Below, one piece after another: positions 34,220-45,431 of a stretch of DNA of 64,000 nt. Location: the NCBI RefSeq assembly GCF_002288925.2, contig NW_022098021.1:1318824-1382823 (forward strand), given 5' to 3'. Numbering within the stretch: position 1 is the first letter of the stretch; each line of letters begins with the position of its first letter. Origin of the DNA: Delphinapterus leucas (lineage: Eukaryota; Chordata; Mammalia; Artiodactyla; Monodontidae). The notes below the pieces were generated by a model that did not search any database, was not told where the DNA came from, and worked only from the letters and a program-made list of their open reading frames with translations. A program made the translations under genes and the position numbers.

Positions 34220-34965
34220 AAAGTAAAAAATCGCTCTTAAATTTTAGCAATAGTTTCAGTAATAAAATAAAAAGATGGACATTTTTACCCAACGTTTTTC
34301 TTTTGTACTTTATACACATATTCAAGCTTTCCCCAACATCCAGGATACACGAGGGTTTTCTCCATCTACACTACTATTTGCTTGTTTTAATTATATAACC
34401 AGAAACTAATTGTGATAAATTTATTTTTGGACTTCCCTAGTCTCTGTCTTCGGAACACCACTGCACAGTCATCCCTTCAGCTGCTTCCATTCCTACCTCT
34501 TTAATCCCTGCTCCTTTCCTACAGAGCCTGTTTTGGTAATTACCGATTTGGTACGTCAATTTGCCACAAGGCATTAGTGAACGAAAACAGCTTCTGTTAC
34601 CCATTCTAATGGCTAGATTCATTTCAACAGAAGCAAAGTGTTAACCCAGAAGAAGTCAGTCTCTAGCATGAGGATTAGAAGGAAGCTTTTACGCATTCGC
34701 TCTCACGACAAAGCCGCACAGCCAACCACAGCCTCACAGAACAAGAGCTGCTCCTGCTTGATTTAAACACTGTTTACAGGCTAACAGAACGGTTTTTAGC
34801 ATTAGGTGATTCTGACATCTATCTTCTCCTCTTCTCTTCCAGAGTAGCCGCAATACCTTTTAAATACTATCTCCCCATCTTGTGAAACAAATGAGTGCTA
34901 TACATACTCACTATCAATGTCACAAAAAAGACGGCAAGAATATCATGGCAATGATGTATTTTTTT

Positions 34966-35277
34966 ATTTATTTATTTAATTAATTTATTTTTGGCTGTGT
35001 TGGGTCTTCGTTGCTGCGTGCGGGCTTTCTCTAGTTATGGAGAGCAGGGGCTACTCTTCGTTGTGGTGCACGGGCTTCTCATTGCAGTGGCTTCTCTTGT
35101 TGCGGAGCACGGGCTGTAGGCGTGTGGGCTTCCGTAGTTGCGGCACATGCGCTCAGTAGTTGTGGCGCACGGGCTTAGTTGCTCCGTGGCACATGGGATT
35201 TTCCCAGACCAGGGCTCGAACCCGTGTCCCCTGCATTGGCAGGCGGATTCTCAACCACTGCGCCACCAGGGAGGCCT
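34966..35277 (-). repeat. CHR SINE, long form
   Basis: Antisense copy with intact ends. 'gcaatgatgtatttt' appears at about 34948 and 35278, a 15-bp target duplication. Confidence 0.92.
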
Positions 35278-35659
35278 GCAATGATGTATTTTACCTTTGG
35301 ACAACTCTCTGTAGATTTCCTGTGGCAAAGCTTGTATAAACAGAGACAACGCATTAAGAAACCACTTTTTATACAAAATTATCCTGCGCACTATTGTTAT
35401 AAACCTTTCATGTTTGGAAGGACCACTAAGACGTGGCTCTCTAAAGGCCATCAATGACGTCTTCTCAAAAACCATAAAAGAACATTCCGCTCTGCAAGCA
35501 CATTTAGGGTACACTTTACACACCTTTCCACAAAGTTTTTAAAACAGAGATTTGTATCTAGGAAAGCATAAAATTGATTTTTTTAGCAAACAGCTTTTTA
35601 AAAACTTCGGATGAGTAGTTTCTAAAAGCTAGATCTAATAATTTCTCACCTGCCTCAAT

Positions 35660-36001
35660 GGTACTGCAGTAGCCTTCCAAGGGGTGCCATCTCCTCCCCT
35701 CCAGTCTACTTTCCACAAAGCAGCCAGAGGGACCCTTTATAAGGCCGATGGCGTTACCCGCTGCTCCCCATTCCACGGCCCTTGCAACACCCGCAAAGAC
35801 CCTGCATCCCTGGCCGCCTCCTGGACCCGTTCCCCCTGCTCATCTACTCCAGCCTTGCCAGCGGCCTGGCATGGTGCTCCTCTGGGCCTTTACTCTAAAG
35901 GTCAGATGTCTCCTCTGTTTGAAACACTCTTCTCTCAGGTATCCACTAAGTCCCGTCAAGTCTTCGCTCAGCTTTCTTACTGAGGCCTACCACAATCACG
36001 C
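35660..36001 (+). repeat. L2 LINE 3' part, left segment
   Basis: 'caaagcagccagagggaccc', 'gggcctttactctaaaggtc' and 'tgaggcctaccacaatcacg' follow the L2 consensus order. It stops exactly at the LINE-1 3' end and appears to resume at 40484. Confidence 0.65.
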
Positions 36002-36966
36002 TTAAAAAAATTCAGATGTAATTGACATATAATGTTATTTTAGTTCCAGGAGTTCAACATAATGATTCCATATATGTCTATATGGCAAAATGATCACTAC
36101 AGTAAGTCTAGTTAACATCCATCACCACAGAGAGTCACAAAACCTTTTTTCTTGTGAGGAGATCTTTCAAGACCTAACTCTTAGACACTTTCAAATATAC
36201 TTATTAGCCACAGTCACCATGTCATACGTTACAGCCCCAGGCTTCTTCTGCCACCTTCTCCCACTTCGGCCATCCCCCACCCCACACCTCTGACAACCAC
36301 CAAAATGTTCTTTGTATCTATGGGTTTTTTTTTTATTCCACATAAAAGTTAGATAATATGGTATTTGTCTTTCTCTGTCTGACTTTATTGCCTTATGATA
36401 ACGCCCTCAAGGTCCATCTGAGTTGTCAAAAATGGCAAGATTTCCTTCTTGTTCTATGGCAGAATTTATACCATTTATGCAACGGTATAAATTCCGTTGC
36501 ATATTTATACCACAATTTCTTCATCCACCAATGTAAACTTAAGAGTGTTTTCATGTCTTGGCTGTCATAAACGATGCTGCAATGAACACAGGGATGCAGA
36601 TATCTTTTTGAGTTAGTGTTTTCCTTTCCTTTGGATATACTCCCAGCAGTGGAATTTCTGGATTGTATAATAGTTCTAATTTTAATTTTTTGAGGACTCT
36701 CCGTACCATTCTCCATAATGGCCGCGCTAATTTACACTCCCACCAACAGCACACAAGGGCTCTCTTTTCTCCACATCCTTGCCAAAACTTGTTATTTCTT
36801 GTCTTTTTGATAATGGCCATTCTGACAGGTGTGAGGTGGTATCCTGCTGTGGTCTGGTTTGCATTTCCCTGGTGATTAGTGATGCTGAGCATCTTTTCAC
36901 GTGTCTGTTGGCCATCTGCATGTCTTCACTGGAAAAATGTCTATTCAGATCTTCTGACCATTTTTT

Positions 36967-37191
36967 GTTGTTGTTGTTGTTTTTGTTTTTGATTTTTTGG
37001 TGGTACGCGGGCCTCTCACTGCTGCGGCCTCTCCCTTTGCGGAGCACAGGCTCCGGACACACAGGCTCAGCGGCCATGGCTCATGGGCCCAGCCGCTCTG
37101 CAGCATGTGGGATCCTCCCGGACCAGGGCACGAACCCGTGTCCCCTGCATCGGCAGGCAGACTCTCAACCACTGCGCCACCAGGGAAGCCC
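36967..37191 (-). repeat. CHR SINE, GC-rich form, (GTT)n tail
   Basis: Antisense copy nested in LINE-1. Flanks 'ctgaccatttttt' / 'ctggccatttttt' form the target duplication. Confidence 0.9.
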
Positions 37192-38944
37192 CTGGCCATT
37201 TTTTAATCAGATTGTTTTGTTTTTGCTATTAAGTTGTATGAGTTCTTTATATACTTTGAATATTACTCCTTATCAGATACATAATTTGCAAATATTTTCT
37301 TCCATTTAGTAGGCTGCCTTTTCATTTTGTTAATGATTTCCTTTTCTGTGCAGAAGCTTCTACTGTGACATGGTCCCACTTGTTTAGTTTTGCTTTTGTG
37401 GCTTTTGCATTTGACGTCAAATCCAAAAAATCATCGCCAAGGCTGATGTCAAGGAGCTTACCACCTGTATTTTCTTCTAGGAGTTTTACGATTTCAGGTC
37501 TCATGTTCAAGTCTCTAATCCATTTGGAATTGATCTTTGCCTATGATGTAGGATTGAGGTTCAGTTTCACTCTTTTGCATGTGCTGCCCAGGTTTCCCAA
37601 CATCCTTTACTGAAGAGACTGTCCTTTCCCCATTGTATCTTCTTGGCTCCTTGTCATAAATTAACTGACCGTATGTGCATGGGTTGATCTCTGTGCTCTC
37701 TTATTCTATTCCACTGATCTATGTGTCTGTTTTTATTCCAATAACATACTGTTTTGATTACTACAGATGTGTAATATAATTTGAAATCAGGAAGTGAGAT
37801 GCCTCTAGCTTTGTTCTTTTTCTTCAAGACTGTTTTGGTTATTTGGCTCTTTTGTGGTTCTATACACATTTTAGGATTGTTCTATTTCTGTGAAAAATGG
37901 CATTGGAATTTTGATGGGGATTGCACTGACTCTGTAGATTGCTTTGGGTAGTATGGACATTTTAAACAATATGAATTCTTCCAATCCATAATCACAGATT
38001 ATTTTTTTCTAACAGTTTTTTTGTAGACCCTACGATTTTCTAATATGTCACCTGAAAACAGAGACAGTTTTACTTCTTCCTTTCCTATCTGGATGCATTT
38101 TATTTCTTTTACTTGCCTAACTGTCCTGGCTGGCTAAGACTTTCGATACTATGTTGAATAAAAGTGGCAAGAATGGGCAACCTTGTCTTGTTCCTGATAT
38201 TAGAGGAAAAGCTTTCAGCTCTTCACCACTGAGTATGATGTTAGCTGTAGGCTTGTCAATATATGGCCTTTATTAAGCTGAGGTGCATTCCCTCTATACC
38301 CATTTTGTTGACAGTTTTTATCATAAATGGATGCTGAATTTTGACAAATGCTGTTTCTGCATCTATTGAGACGACGATATGATTTTTATCCCTCATTCTG
38401 TTCATGTGGTGCATCACGTGGACTGATATGCAGATGTTAAACCATCCTTGCATCCCTGGAATAAATCCCACTTGATCAGAGTGTGTGGTCCTTTTAACGT
38501 ATTGTTGAATTTGGTTTGCTAATATTTTGTTGAGGATTTTTAAATCTATGTTCATCAGGGATATTGGCCTGTAATTTTCGTGTGGTGACCTTGTCTGGTT
38601 TTACTATTGGGGTAACACTGACCTTATAAAATGAATCTGGAAGTGTTCCCTCTTCCATTTTTGGGAAGTCTGAGAAGGACAGGTGTTAACTCTTCACCTG
38701 TGAAGCCACCTGGTCTGGGGCTTTTGTTTGTTGGGACGTTTTTGATTACTTATTCAACCTCCTTACTATTACTCAGTCTGTTCAGATTTTCTATTTCTTC
38801 ATGATTCAGTCTTGGTAGGTTGTATGTTTCTAGGAATTTATCCATTTTTTCTAGGTTATCCAATTATCTGGCATATAACTGTTCATAGAAATCTCTTTGA
38901 TCCTTTGTATTTATCAGTTGTAATGTCTCTCTCTCTTTTTTTTA

Positions 38945-39027
38945 ATATTTATTTTTGGCTGTGTTGGATCTTCGTTGCTGTGCACTGGATTTCTCTAGGT
39001 TCTCTAGTTGCACCACCAGGAAAGCCC
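38945..39027 (-). repeat. CHR SINE, long form reduced to both ends
   Basis: Antisense tail 'ttatttttggctgtgttgg' joins the antisense head 'gcaccaccaggaaagccc' with the body deleted. It forms one side of the inverted segment. Confidence 0.8.
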
Positions 39028-39123
39028 TAAGAGCTGGTTTCTTGTAAAGATAAACAGAATAGACAGGCCTTTCCCTTGTCTCACCAAGAAAAAAAGAGAG
39101 GACTCAAAATCAGAAATGAAAGA
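39028..39123 (+). repeat. inverted LINE-1 segment
   Basis: 'aagagctggtttcttgtaaa' ... 'gactcaaaatcagaaatgaa' is LINE-1 ORF2 in plus orientation, while flanking LINE-1 on both sides is minus. In a minus copy this is the stretch expected here, but reversed. Confidence 0.8.
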
Positions 39124-39124
39124 G

Positions 39125-39482
39125 GACTTCCCTGGTGGCACAGTGGTTAAGAATCTGCCTGCCAATGCAGGGGACATGGGTTCGATCCCTGGTCCGTGAA
39201 GATCCCACATACCGTGGAGCAACTAAGCCCGTGCGCTGCAACTACTGAGCCTATGCTCTAGAGCCCACGAGCCACAACTCTTGAGCCCGCGTGCCAAAAC
39301 TCCTGAGCCCGCGTGCCACAACTACTGAAGCCCACACACCTAGAGCCCATGCTCCACACAAGAGAAGCCACTGCAATGAGAAGCCTGCGCACCACAAGGA
39401 GGAGTAGCCCCCGTTCACCACAACTTGAGAAAGCCTACGTGCAACAACAAAGACCCAACTCAGCCAAAAATAAACAAAACAA
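39125..39482 (+). repeat. CHR SINE, long form
   Basis: Complete plus copy, head 'gacttccctggtggcacagt', tail 'gccaaaaataaacaaaac'. It forms the other side of the inverted segment. Confidence 0.92.
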
Positions 39483-39583
39483 AACCCCCCAAAAACAGCT
39501 CTTAGTTTCACTCATCTTTTTAGTTTCTGTTCCATTTATTTTCACTCTGATCTTTATTTCCTTCCTTTTAGGGCTTTTAAAAA

Positions 39584-39703
39584 AATTTTAATTTTGGCTG
39601 CTCTGCATGGCATGTGGGATCTTAGTTCCGCAGTCAGGGATTGAACTCAAGCCCCCAGCAATGGAAGCATGGAGTCTTAACCACTGGACCACCAGGGAAG
39701 CCC
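39584..39703 (-). repeat. CHR SINE, short form
   Basis: Antisense: 'aattttggctgctctgcatg' to 'ggaccaccagggaagcccc'. Nested in LINE-1. Confidence 0.88.
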
Positions 39704-40354
39704 CTAACTTCAGGCTTTTTCCTTTTTCTAGTTCCTTGAAGTGTAAAATTAGGTTACTTGAGATCTTTCTTACTTCTTAACACAGGTTTATCTCTATGAA
39801 CTTCCCTCTTAGAACTGCTTCTGCTGCATCCCATATGTTTTGTTATGTTGTATTTCCATTTTCATTTGTCTCAAGATATTTTTTGATTCCTTCTTTCATC
39901 CACTGGTTGTTCAGTTGCATGTTTAATCTAAACATATTTGTGAATTTTCCAGTTTTTTTTCTTGGAATTGATTTCTAGTTTCATATCACTGTAATTAGAA
40001 AAGATGCTTGCTATGATTTCAATATTCTTAAATTTGCAAGACTTGTTTTGTGACCTAACACGTAAGCTATCATGGAGGATGTTCCATATGCACTTGAGAA
40101 AAAAGTGTATTCTGTTGCTTTTGGATGAAGTGTTCTGTATAAATTTGTTAAGTCCATTTGGACTAAAGTGTCATTTAAGTCCAATGTTTCTTTATTTCAT
40201 TTCTGTCTAGATGATTCATCCACTGATGAAAGTGGGGTATTAAAGTCCCTTACTATTATTGTCTTGCTGTCTATTTCTCCCTTTACTTCTGTTAATATCT
40301 ACTTTATATATTTAGGTGCTCCTTTGTTGGGTGCATAAACGTTCTTTTTTCTTC

Positions 40355-40464
40355 CCCCCCGTGCCATGTGGCATGTGGGATCTTGGTTCCCTGACCAGGG
40401 ATCGAACCCACGCCCCCTGCATTGGAAGCGTGGAGTCTTAACCACTGGAACGCCAGAGAAATCC
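40355..40464 (-). repeat. CHR SINE, short form
   Basis: Antisense, tail 'cccccccgtgccatgtggc', head damaged ('cgccagagaaatcc'). Target duplication 'tgcataaacgttctt' / 'tgcataaatattctt'. It sits at the LINE-1 5' truncation edge. Confidence 0.85.
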
Positions 40465-40483
40465 TGCATAAATATTCTTATCT

Positions 40484-40810
40484 CGGATATCCACTAAGTT
40501 CCTTCAAGTCTTGCTCAAATTTAATCTTCTTATGGAGGTCTGCCACGATCACTCTCTTTAGTACTATAACCTGCGCCCGTCACACCTCCCTCCCCACACA
40601 TTTGCTAAATCCCTTACTCTGCTCTACTTGTTCTTCACAGCATTTACTTTCGAATATACAATATAATTTACTTATTTGTGATGTTTATTATTTGTTTCCC
40701 CTTTCTCAAAAGTACATTCTACAAAGACAGAGCTCTTGGTCTCTTCTGTATATTGATATATTCCAAGTGCCTAGAACATATGTGCCTGGCACATAGTAAT
40801 CGTTGAAGAA
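40484..40810 (+). repeat. L2 LINE 3' end, right segment
   Basis: 'ccttcaagtcttgctcaaat', 'ctacttgttcttcacagcat' and 'tgtgcctggcacatagtaat' are the L2 3' end in order. Its first 70 bp repeat the end of the left segment. Confidence 0.7.
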
Positions 40811-40883
40811 TGGAGAAAAAAGTAGACTTTAGTTTATTAGTCTTTCCTTACTCATGATGACTCTCAAAAAGTTTTTTTTAAAA

Positions 40884-41222
40884 ATTTATTTATTGTTATT
40901 TTTGGCTGCGTTGGGTCTGTTGCTGCGCGCGGGCTTTCTCTAGTTGCGGCGAGCAGGGGCTACTCTTTGTTGTGGTGTGCAGGCTTCTCAATGCAGTGAC
41001 TTCTCTTATTGTGGAGCACGGGCTCTAGGCATGCGGGCTTCAGTAGTTGTGGTGCGCAGGCTTCAGTAGTTGTGGCTCGGGGGCTCTAGAGCACAGGCTC
41101 AGTAGTTGTGGCACACGGGCTTAGTTGCTCCGCAGCATGTGGGATCTTCCCGGACCAGGGCTAGAACCCGTGTCCCCTGCATTGGCAGGCGGATTCTTAA
41201 CCAATGCACCACCCGGGAAGCC
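40884..41222 (-). repeat. CHR SINE, long form
   Basis: Antisense, intact. Flanks 'ctcaaaaagtttt' on both sides. Confidence 0.92.
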
Positions 41223-41371
41223 CTCAAAAAGTTTTAAAATATTTATATTTTAATTAATAAATCACATGCAAACATAAGTTTGCAAACATAAGTTTCTGAT
41301 AAAGAAATGGGAAATTCTACAATTTGGACTTCTTTCATCTGGCACAGATTCATCTTCATTTATTATTTTAA

Positions 41372-41488
41372 AGGAATTTTTGGCTGTGCTGCACAGTTTG
41401 CAGGATGTTAGTTCCCAAACCAGGGACTGAACCCTGGGCCACAGCAGTGAAAGCAGCGGTCCCAACCACTGGACCACCAGGGAATTCC
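41372..41488 (-). repeat. CHR SINE, short form
   Basis: Antisense, 'tttttggctgtgctgcacag' to 'ccaccagggaattccct'; flanks 'cttcattta' on both sides. Confidence 0.88.
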
Positions 41489-41934
41489 CTCCTCTTCATT
41501 TAAATAGGACCACTGAGTATGGTGAAGTAGGTTGTACACTGAACAAAGCTGTCCAACTAGGGGAACAACAGGGGCTAAAATTCATTAGGCTGATACCACA
41601 CAGAACTGAAGTGCACAAAGGGACTGCAAGTGCTAGCATACCCTGGTTTTAAATACCCAAACTTTAAAAGTCTAATGATGTTTTAATGAAAATCCTTCCA
41701 AAATGTATTAGACATTTCCTGGAAAATTAATTGTTTGATGACTCAAGTATCTGGATGTTGGAAGAGAAAGATCTAAGTTAAAATTTTGGCTTCCTATACT
41801 ATTAAGTATGTGACCTTGTTAGTTACCTAACTTTTGCAACCTCAGTTTCCAACTCTGAAAGCTGGAATAATAATAGCTCCTTCTGCGTTCATTACATTTT
41901 CTTCCTTTCTGTATTCTTGGTGCTCTCACATCTG

Positions 41935-42375
41935 GAGCCTTGCTGACTGGGGAGAGAGTGCCTCTCCCAGGGCCATCCAATTCTTACCGAGATAGCAAGG
42001 AATGTACCTCTCATATACAAACTAATCAATCCAGAGCCCATACTCCAAAACACCTCCTTTCTCTGGCTCTCACACTCCAGGGGGCAATACTACCCTGCCC
42101 TAATCACACCAGACAACCAGGGACAGCCTGCATCCTCAGAGACCACTGAAATTATTCAGACCAGCTAAGCCAAAGTGCATCTACCCTGCCTCACCATGCT
42201 TTCCCATGGGCCCTGCGCCTTCTGCTTCCTGAGCAACTCTGGTGCTTCCCTGTGTGGCCCTCCACGGGGTGGCATGAACCCTCCCTTGGATCTGTGAGTA
42301 ACAGACTATCTTTTCAATGGTTATCATCTCCTGATCTGTCAGCTTCACCATACCTGAAGAAAAATAAAACCTACA
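41935..42375 (+). repeat. possible old LTR remnant
   Basis: A GC-richer block with 'gccttgctgactggggag', 'ggatctgtgagtaacagact' and 'aaaaataaaaccta' resembles the general make-up of old ERVL/MaLR LTRs, ending with an AATAAA. Family not recognised; weak call. Confidence 0.3.
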
Positions 42376-42393
42376 TTTTAAAATACCTTCATA

Positions 42394-42704
42394 GGGACTT
42401 CCCTGGTGGCGCAATGGTTACGAATCCGCCTGCCAACGCAGGGGACACAGGTTAGAGCCCTGGTCCGGGAAGATCCCACATGCCACGGAGCAACTAAGCC
42501 CATGCGCCACAACTACTGAGCCTGCGCTCTAGAGCCCGCAAGCCACAACTACTGAGCCCGTGAGCCACAACTACTGAGCCCACATGCCTAGAGCCCATGC
42601 TGTGCAACAAAGAGAAGCCACCGCAATGAGAAGCCCGCGCACCGCAATAAAGACCCAACACAGCCAAAAATAAATAAATAAATAAATAAAATAAAATAAA
42701 ATAC
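42394..42704 (+). repeat. CHR SINE, long form
   Basis: Head 'gggacttccctggtggcgca', tail (aaat)n. 'aaaataccttcata' on both sides is a perfect 14-bp target duplication. Confidence 0.93.
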
Positions 42705-43375
42705 CTTCATAGGATTTTTAGGAAGAGTAAATACAAAAGTACCTTTAACCACAATAACCCCCACCTTCAAAATCAAAGATTTAAATGGAGGGAGGAAAAA
42801 AAACCACAATAAAAATGCCAGAAGAAAAGCTGGGTAAATATCTGTATAAATTTACAGTGAACAGAATAAAGCCAGAAATCGTGATTTAAAAGTACTGCTT
42901 TAAAAATATAAAATTTTGATTTAGTAAAAACAAAAGCAAACAGGGTTACAAGACATCGATCAAAATTGTGGAAAAACTCACAATTTGCAACTCACAACAG
43001 AAAAAGTATTAATATCTCCAGAGACAGGAAACAGATTAGTGGTTACCCAGGGCTGGGGATTCCACTTTTATTACTGTAAACCTGCACTGAGTCTCATTGT
43101 CTGAAATAAAGTAATTACTTCCCTGAAACTGACAGTGCGGTTCGAAGCAGTTTGGATTACTAAAAGAAGCTCACTATATCCTGTTTAATATTCATTTATT
43201 TACAAACATGTATATATGAAGGTAAATTTTAACCCCAACTGTCTTCTGAGCCATTATAAACTCTAACTAGTAAAATTAAGTATGTCTAGTTATAATGAAG
43301 AATGAAGGAATTATTTATGAAATAGCACCTTAAAAAGCCCTAAATATATGTTTTAAGATAGAAAAAAAGACTTAC

Positions 43376-43496
43376 CGTCCAAAATTTTATAAAGTACTGT
43401 AAAACTGTTGTAGCCACGAAAAGGCAATATAATAGAGAGTACAATAAAAACAGCAGGAAGAATTTGTAATTAGAAAATCCCACACAGTTATTCACC
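43376..43496 (-). CDS. ZDHHC20: ZDHHC20 exon 7 (end of CRD, transmembrane helix 3)
   Basis: A 121-bp exon encoding (W)[20 protein letters not shown] then [20 protein letters not shown]. Acceptor CTTCTAG is at 43503-43497 and the donor is ACG|GTAAGT. VNNCVG supplies the last conserved Cys of the domain. The long hydrophobic stretch is helix 3 and keeps the Tyr of YSLLYC, which in the human structure lines the acyl-chain cavity. Confidence 0.95.
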
Positions 43497-44090
43497 CTAG
43501 AAGAATAAAGAAAATCACACTGTAAAAATAAGACAAACTCACAGAAACAAAAACTAGAATGGCGTTTGCCAGGGGCTGAGGGGAGGGGAGTGGGGAGTGT
43601 TTAATGGGTACTGAGTTTCATTTTGCAAGATGTAAAAGTTCTGGACGCTGGTTGCAAAACAATGTGAACATACTTAACACTGCTGAACTGTACACTTAAA
43701 AATGGCCAAGACGGCAAATTTAATGGGTTTTTTTTACCATAATAATAACGAATAGGACAGATGAAAAAACTTAAAATCACTATAACTAGAAAATGGGTCA
43801 TTTGGGAAGTAGAGAGCAGTGTCTTAATTATGGATGTGTGTTTTAAATAAATTCTGTAAGGAATTTGTAATTTCAATGTTAATTCTTAGTAGACAATTAT
43901 TTGGGTTAATAACATCAGAATGTATTTTTAAAGGAAAACATGTAGCAGAAACATAAAACTAGATCAATCTTGATATCTATGAGTAATTAAATTGACCTTC
44001 AACATTTAGGAATGCTGAGGTAAATCACTCCAAGTACCCCCCCCCCCCACCTCTCCAGCCCCACGTCATTTCCTCTGTGTTTACACGTAC
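43497..44090 (-). other. ZDHHC20: ZDHHC20 intron 6
   Basis: A 594-bp intron. An old LINE-1 3' end occupies 43535-43740 and an 11-C run lies just before the donor of exon 6 at about 44039-44049. Confidence 0.8.
43535..43740 (+). repeat. old LINE-1 3'UTR fragment
   Basis: 'ggcgtttgccaggggctgag', 'gctgaactgtacacttaaaa' and 'ggccaagacggcaaatttaa' are standard old LINE-1 3' end wording. Confidence 0.65.
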
Positions 44091-44123
44091 CAAGGGCAGT
44101 GGTGATCCATCTTAAGAACGCAC
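44091..44123 (-). CDS. ZDHHC20: ZDHHC20 exon 6 (33-nt exon with the catalytic DHHC)
   Basis: A very short exon encoding (M)CVLKMDHHCP(W). It contains the Asp-His-His-Cys signature whose Cys is acylated during catalysis (Cys156 in human numbering). The acceptor is TTCTTAG, AG at 44125-44124. The donor is TG|GTACGT, so the Trp codon is split. Being 33 nt it is frame-neutral: skipping would give an in-frame product without the active site. Confidence 0.95.
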
Positions 44124-45431
44124 CTAAGAAACAAACGAACATGAGAAAATCCACGTAGAAAAATTTCCCTGATTCTAATTTCTGATAATTTTTTTTCTTT
44201 ACTTAAAATTTTCTCTTCAGCAATACATCTTAGAAAAACCAACCCAGTAGACATTAGGTTAGAGACAATTTCTGTTATTCCCACAAATACTTTCATAGGT
44301 AAGAAGTAATGACTTTTCACACTGAGAATTCAGCTGAGCATAGCCAGCTGACTTGGACCACATCAAACAACATTTTAATGTACAGATATGGTGCATATAG
44401 CACTTGGTACATTAGCTAGATCTAGTTTACAAAGTCAGCTGAGGAAAGTAAAATGAAAGTTATTTCAAACATGTGCAAGTGATAAAACTTTAGAAGCAAA
44501 TATTGTTAAAATATTAACACTGATGGGCTTGTAGGTGGGTTTTTTTCCCATAGATTTTATACAATTCCATCCCATGTATAAGAACCACTGTACTTTTATA
44601 GTCAGAAAAAGAAAAACCCCAAATTTGCCTCCCCACCAGTATACGTAATGTGTATTTGCATGAAGTTAGACAAGGGATCATTTCAAGTAATACAACAAAT
44701 AAGTAAACTGATACCCAAAAGGTTAAATGACTTGTCTCACTCAAGTTCAAGGACTCACTGGAATTCCCATACTAGGGGTCTTTCTTTCAACACACTACCT
44801 TCTCACAAGAGCATAAGGGATAAAATCTTTGAAATTTTTGGGGGAACAACTTCAGAGGTGGTAACTGAAAGTAATAATGGGACTTCTCTGGTGGTCCAGT
44901 GGTTAAGACTCCATGCTCCCAATGCAGGGGACCAGGGTTCGATCCCTAGCCAGGGAACTAGATCCTACACGCCACAACTAAAGATCCCGCGTGCTGCAAC
45001 TAAGAGCTGGTGCAGCCAAATAAATACATAAGTAAATATCAAGAAAAGAAAGTAATATTTTTGTGGATTGTTAGGCTTTAATACCAACATTAATAATAAA
45101 AACAAGAAAAGTGTCGTGATAGTCTTTTTAATCCAGGAACTAAAGTTATCTTTCCCAAGGGGGGTTATCACTTACTTGGTCATCAATGTTACATTAAGCA
45201 TATGCACAAGAAGCACACACACTTCCGGAAAATTCTAACAACTGGCACAGCGAGTGTTACCAAAGATTACTTCAAAGCGTATTCTAGCTTATACACATAT
45301 TTATGTTAGCTCTGCATACAGAGCAAATAATGCGAGAGGATGCAGTACTTTTGCTAAGTTCCTTCACTTTCTGTTCTCCCATCTCCAGTTCCAGTACTGG
45401 GGTTAAATGAAAGCCAAAGAGAAACACTTAC
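44124..45431 (-). other. ZDHHC20: ZDHHC20 intron 5
   Basis: A 1.3-kb intron with one short SINE; otherwise unremarkable. Confidence 0.8.
44879..45037 (+). repeat. CHR SINE, short form with extended tail
   Basis: Head 'gggacttctctggtggtcca', body to 'gtgctgcaactaagagctgg', tail 'cagccaaataaatac'. Flanks 'gaaagtaata'. Confidence 0.9.

Larger units (their letters stand above)
36002..40483 (-). mobile_element. LINE-1, minus orientation, with nested SINEs and an internal inversion
   Basis: The 3' end (antisense 'gtaattgacatataatgtta') is at the left and ORF2 runs to the right. Recognisable protein pieces on the minus strand are [40 protein letters not shown] (reverse transcriptase) and the C-terminal [20 protein letters not shown]. 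Stops and frameshifts abound, so it is dead. SINEs interrupt it at 36967, 38945, 39124, 39584 and 40355. The segment 39028-39123 is in the opposite orientation to the rest. Confidence 0.88.
33788..43375 (-). other. ZDHHC20: ZDHHC20 intron 7
   Basis: The longest intron, 9.6 kb. It is dominated by an L2 split by a LINE-1 that itself holds five SINE units, plus further SINEs at 34027, 34966, 40884, 41372 and 42394. A possible LTR remnant lies at 41935-42375. 34400-34950 and 42710-43370 are otherwise unremarkable. Confidence 0.85.

Noticed and set aside
36476..36503. Perfect 10-bp hairpin 'tatgcaacgg' / 'ccgttgcata' with 8-base loop
   Set aside because: Lies in LINE-1 3' sequence; a short stem of this kind is expected by chance in 64 kb.
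44514..45171. Frames beside ZDHHC20 exons 5 and 6
   Set aside because: Intronic; no splice signals fit and no similarity to the enzyme.
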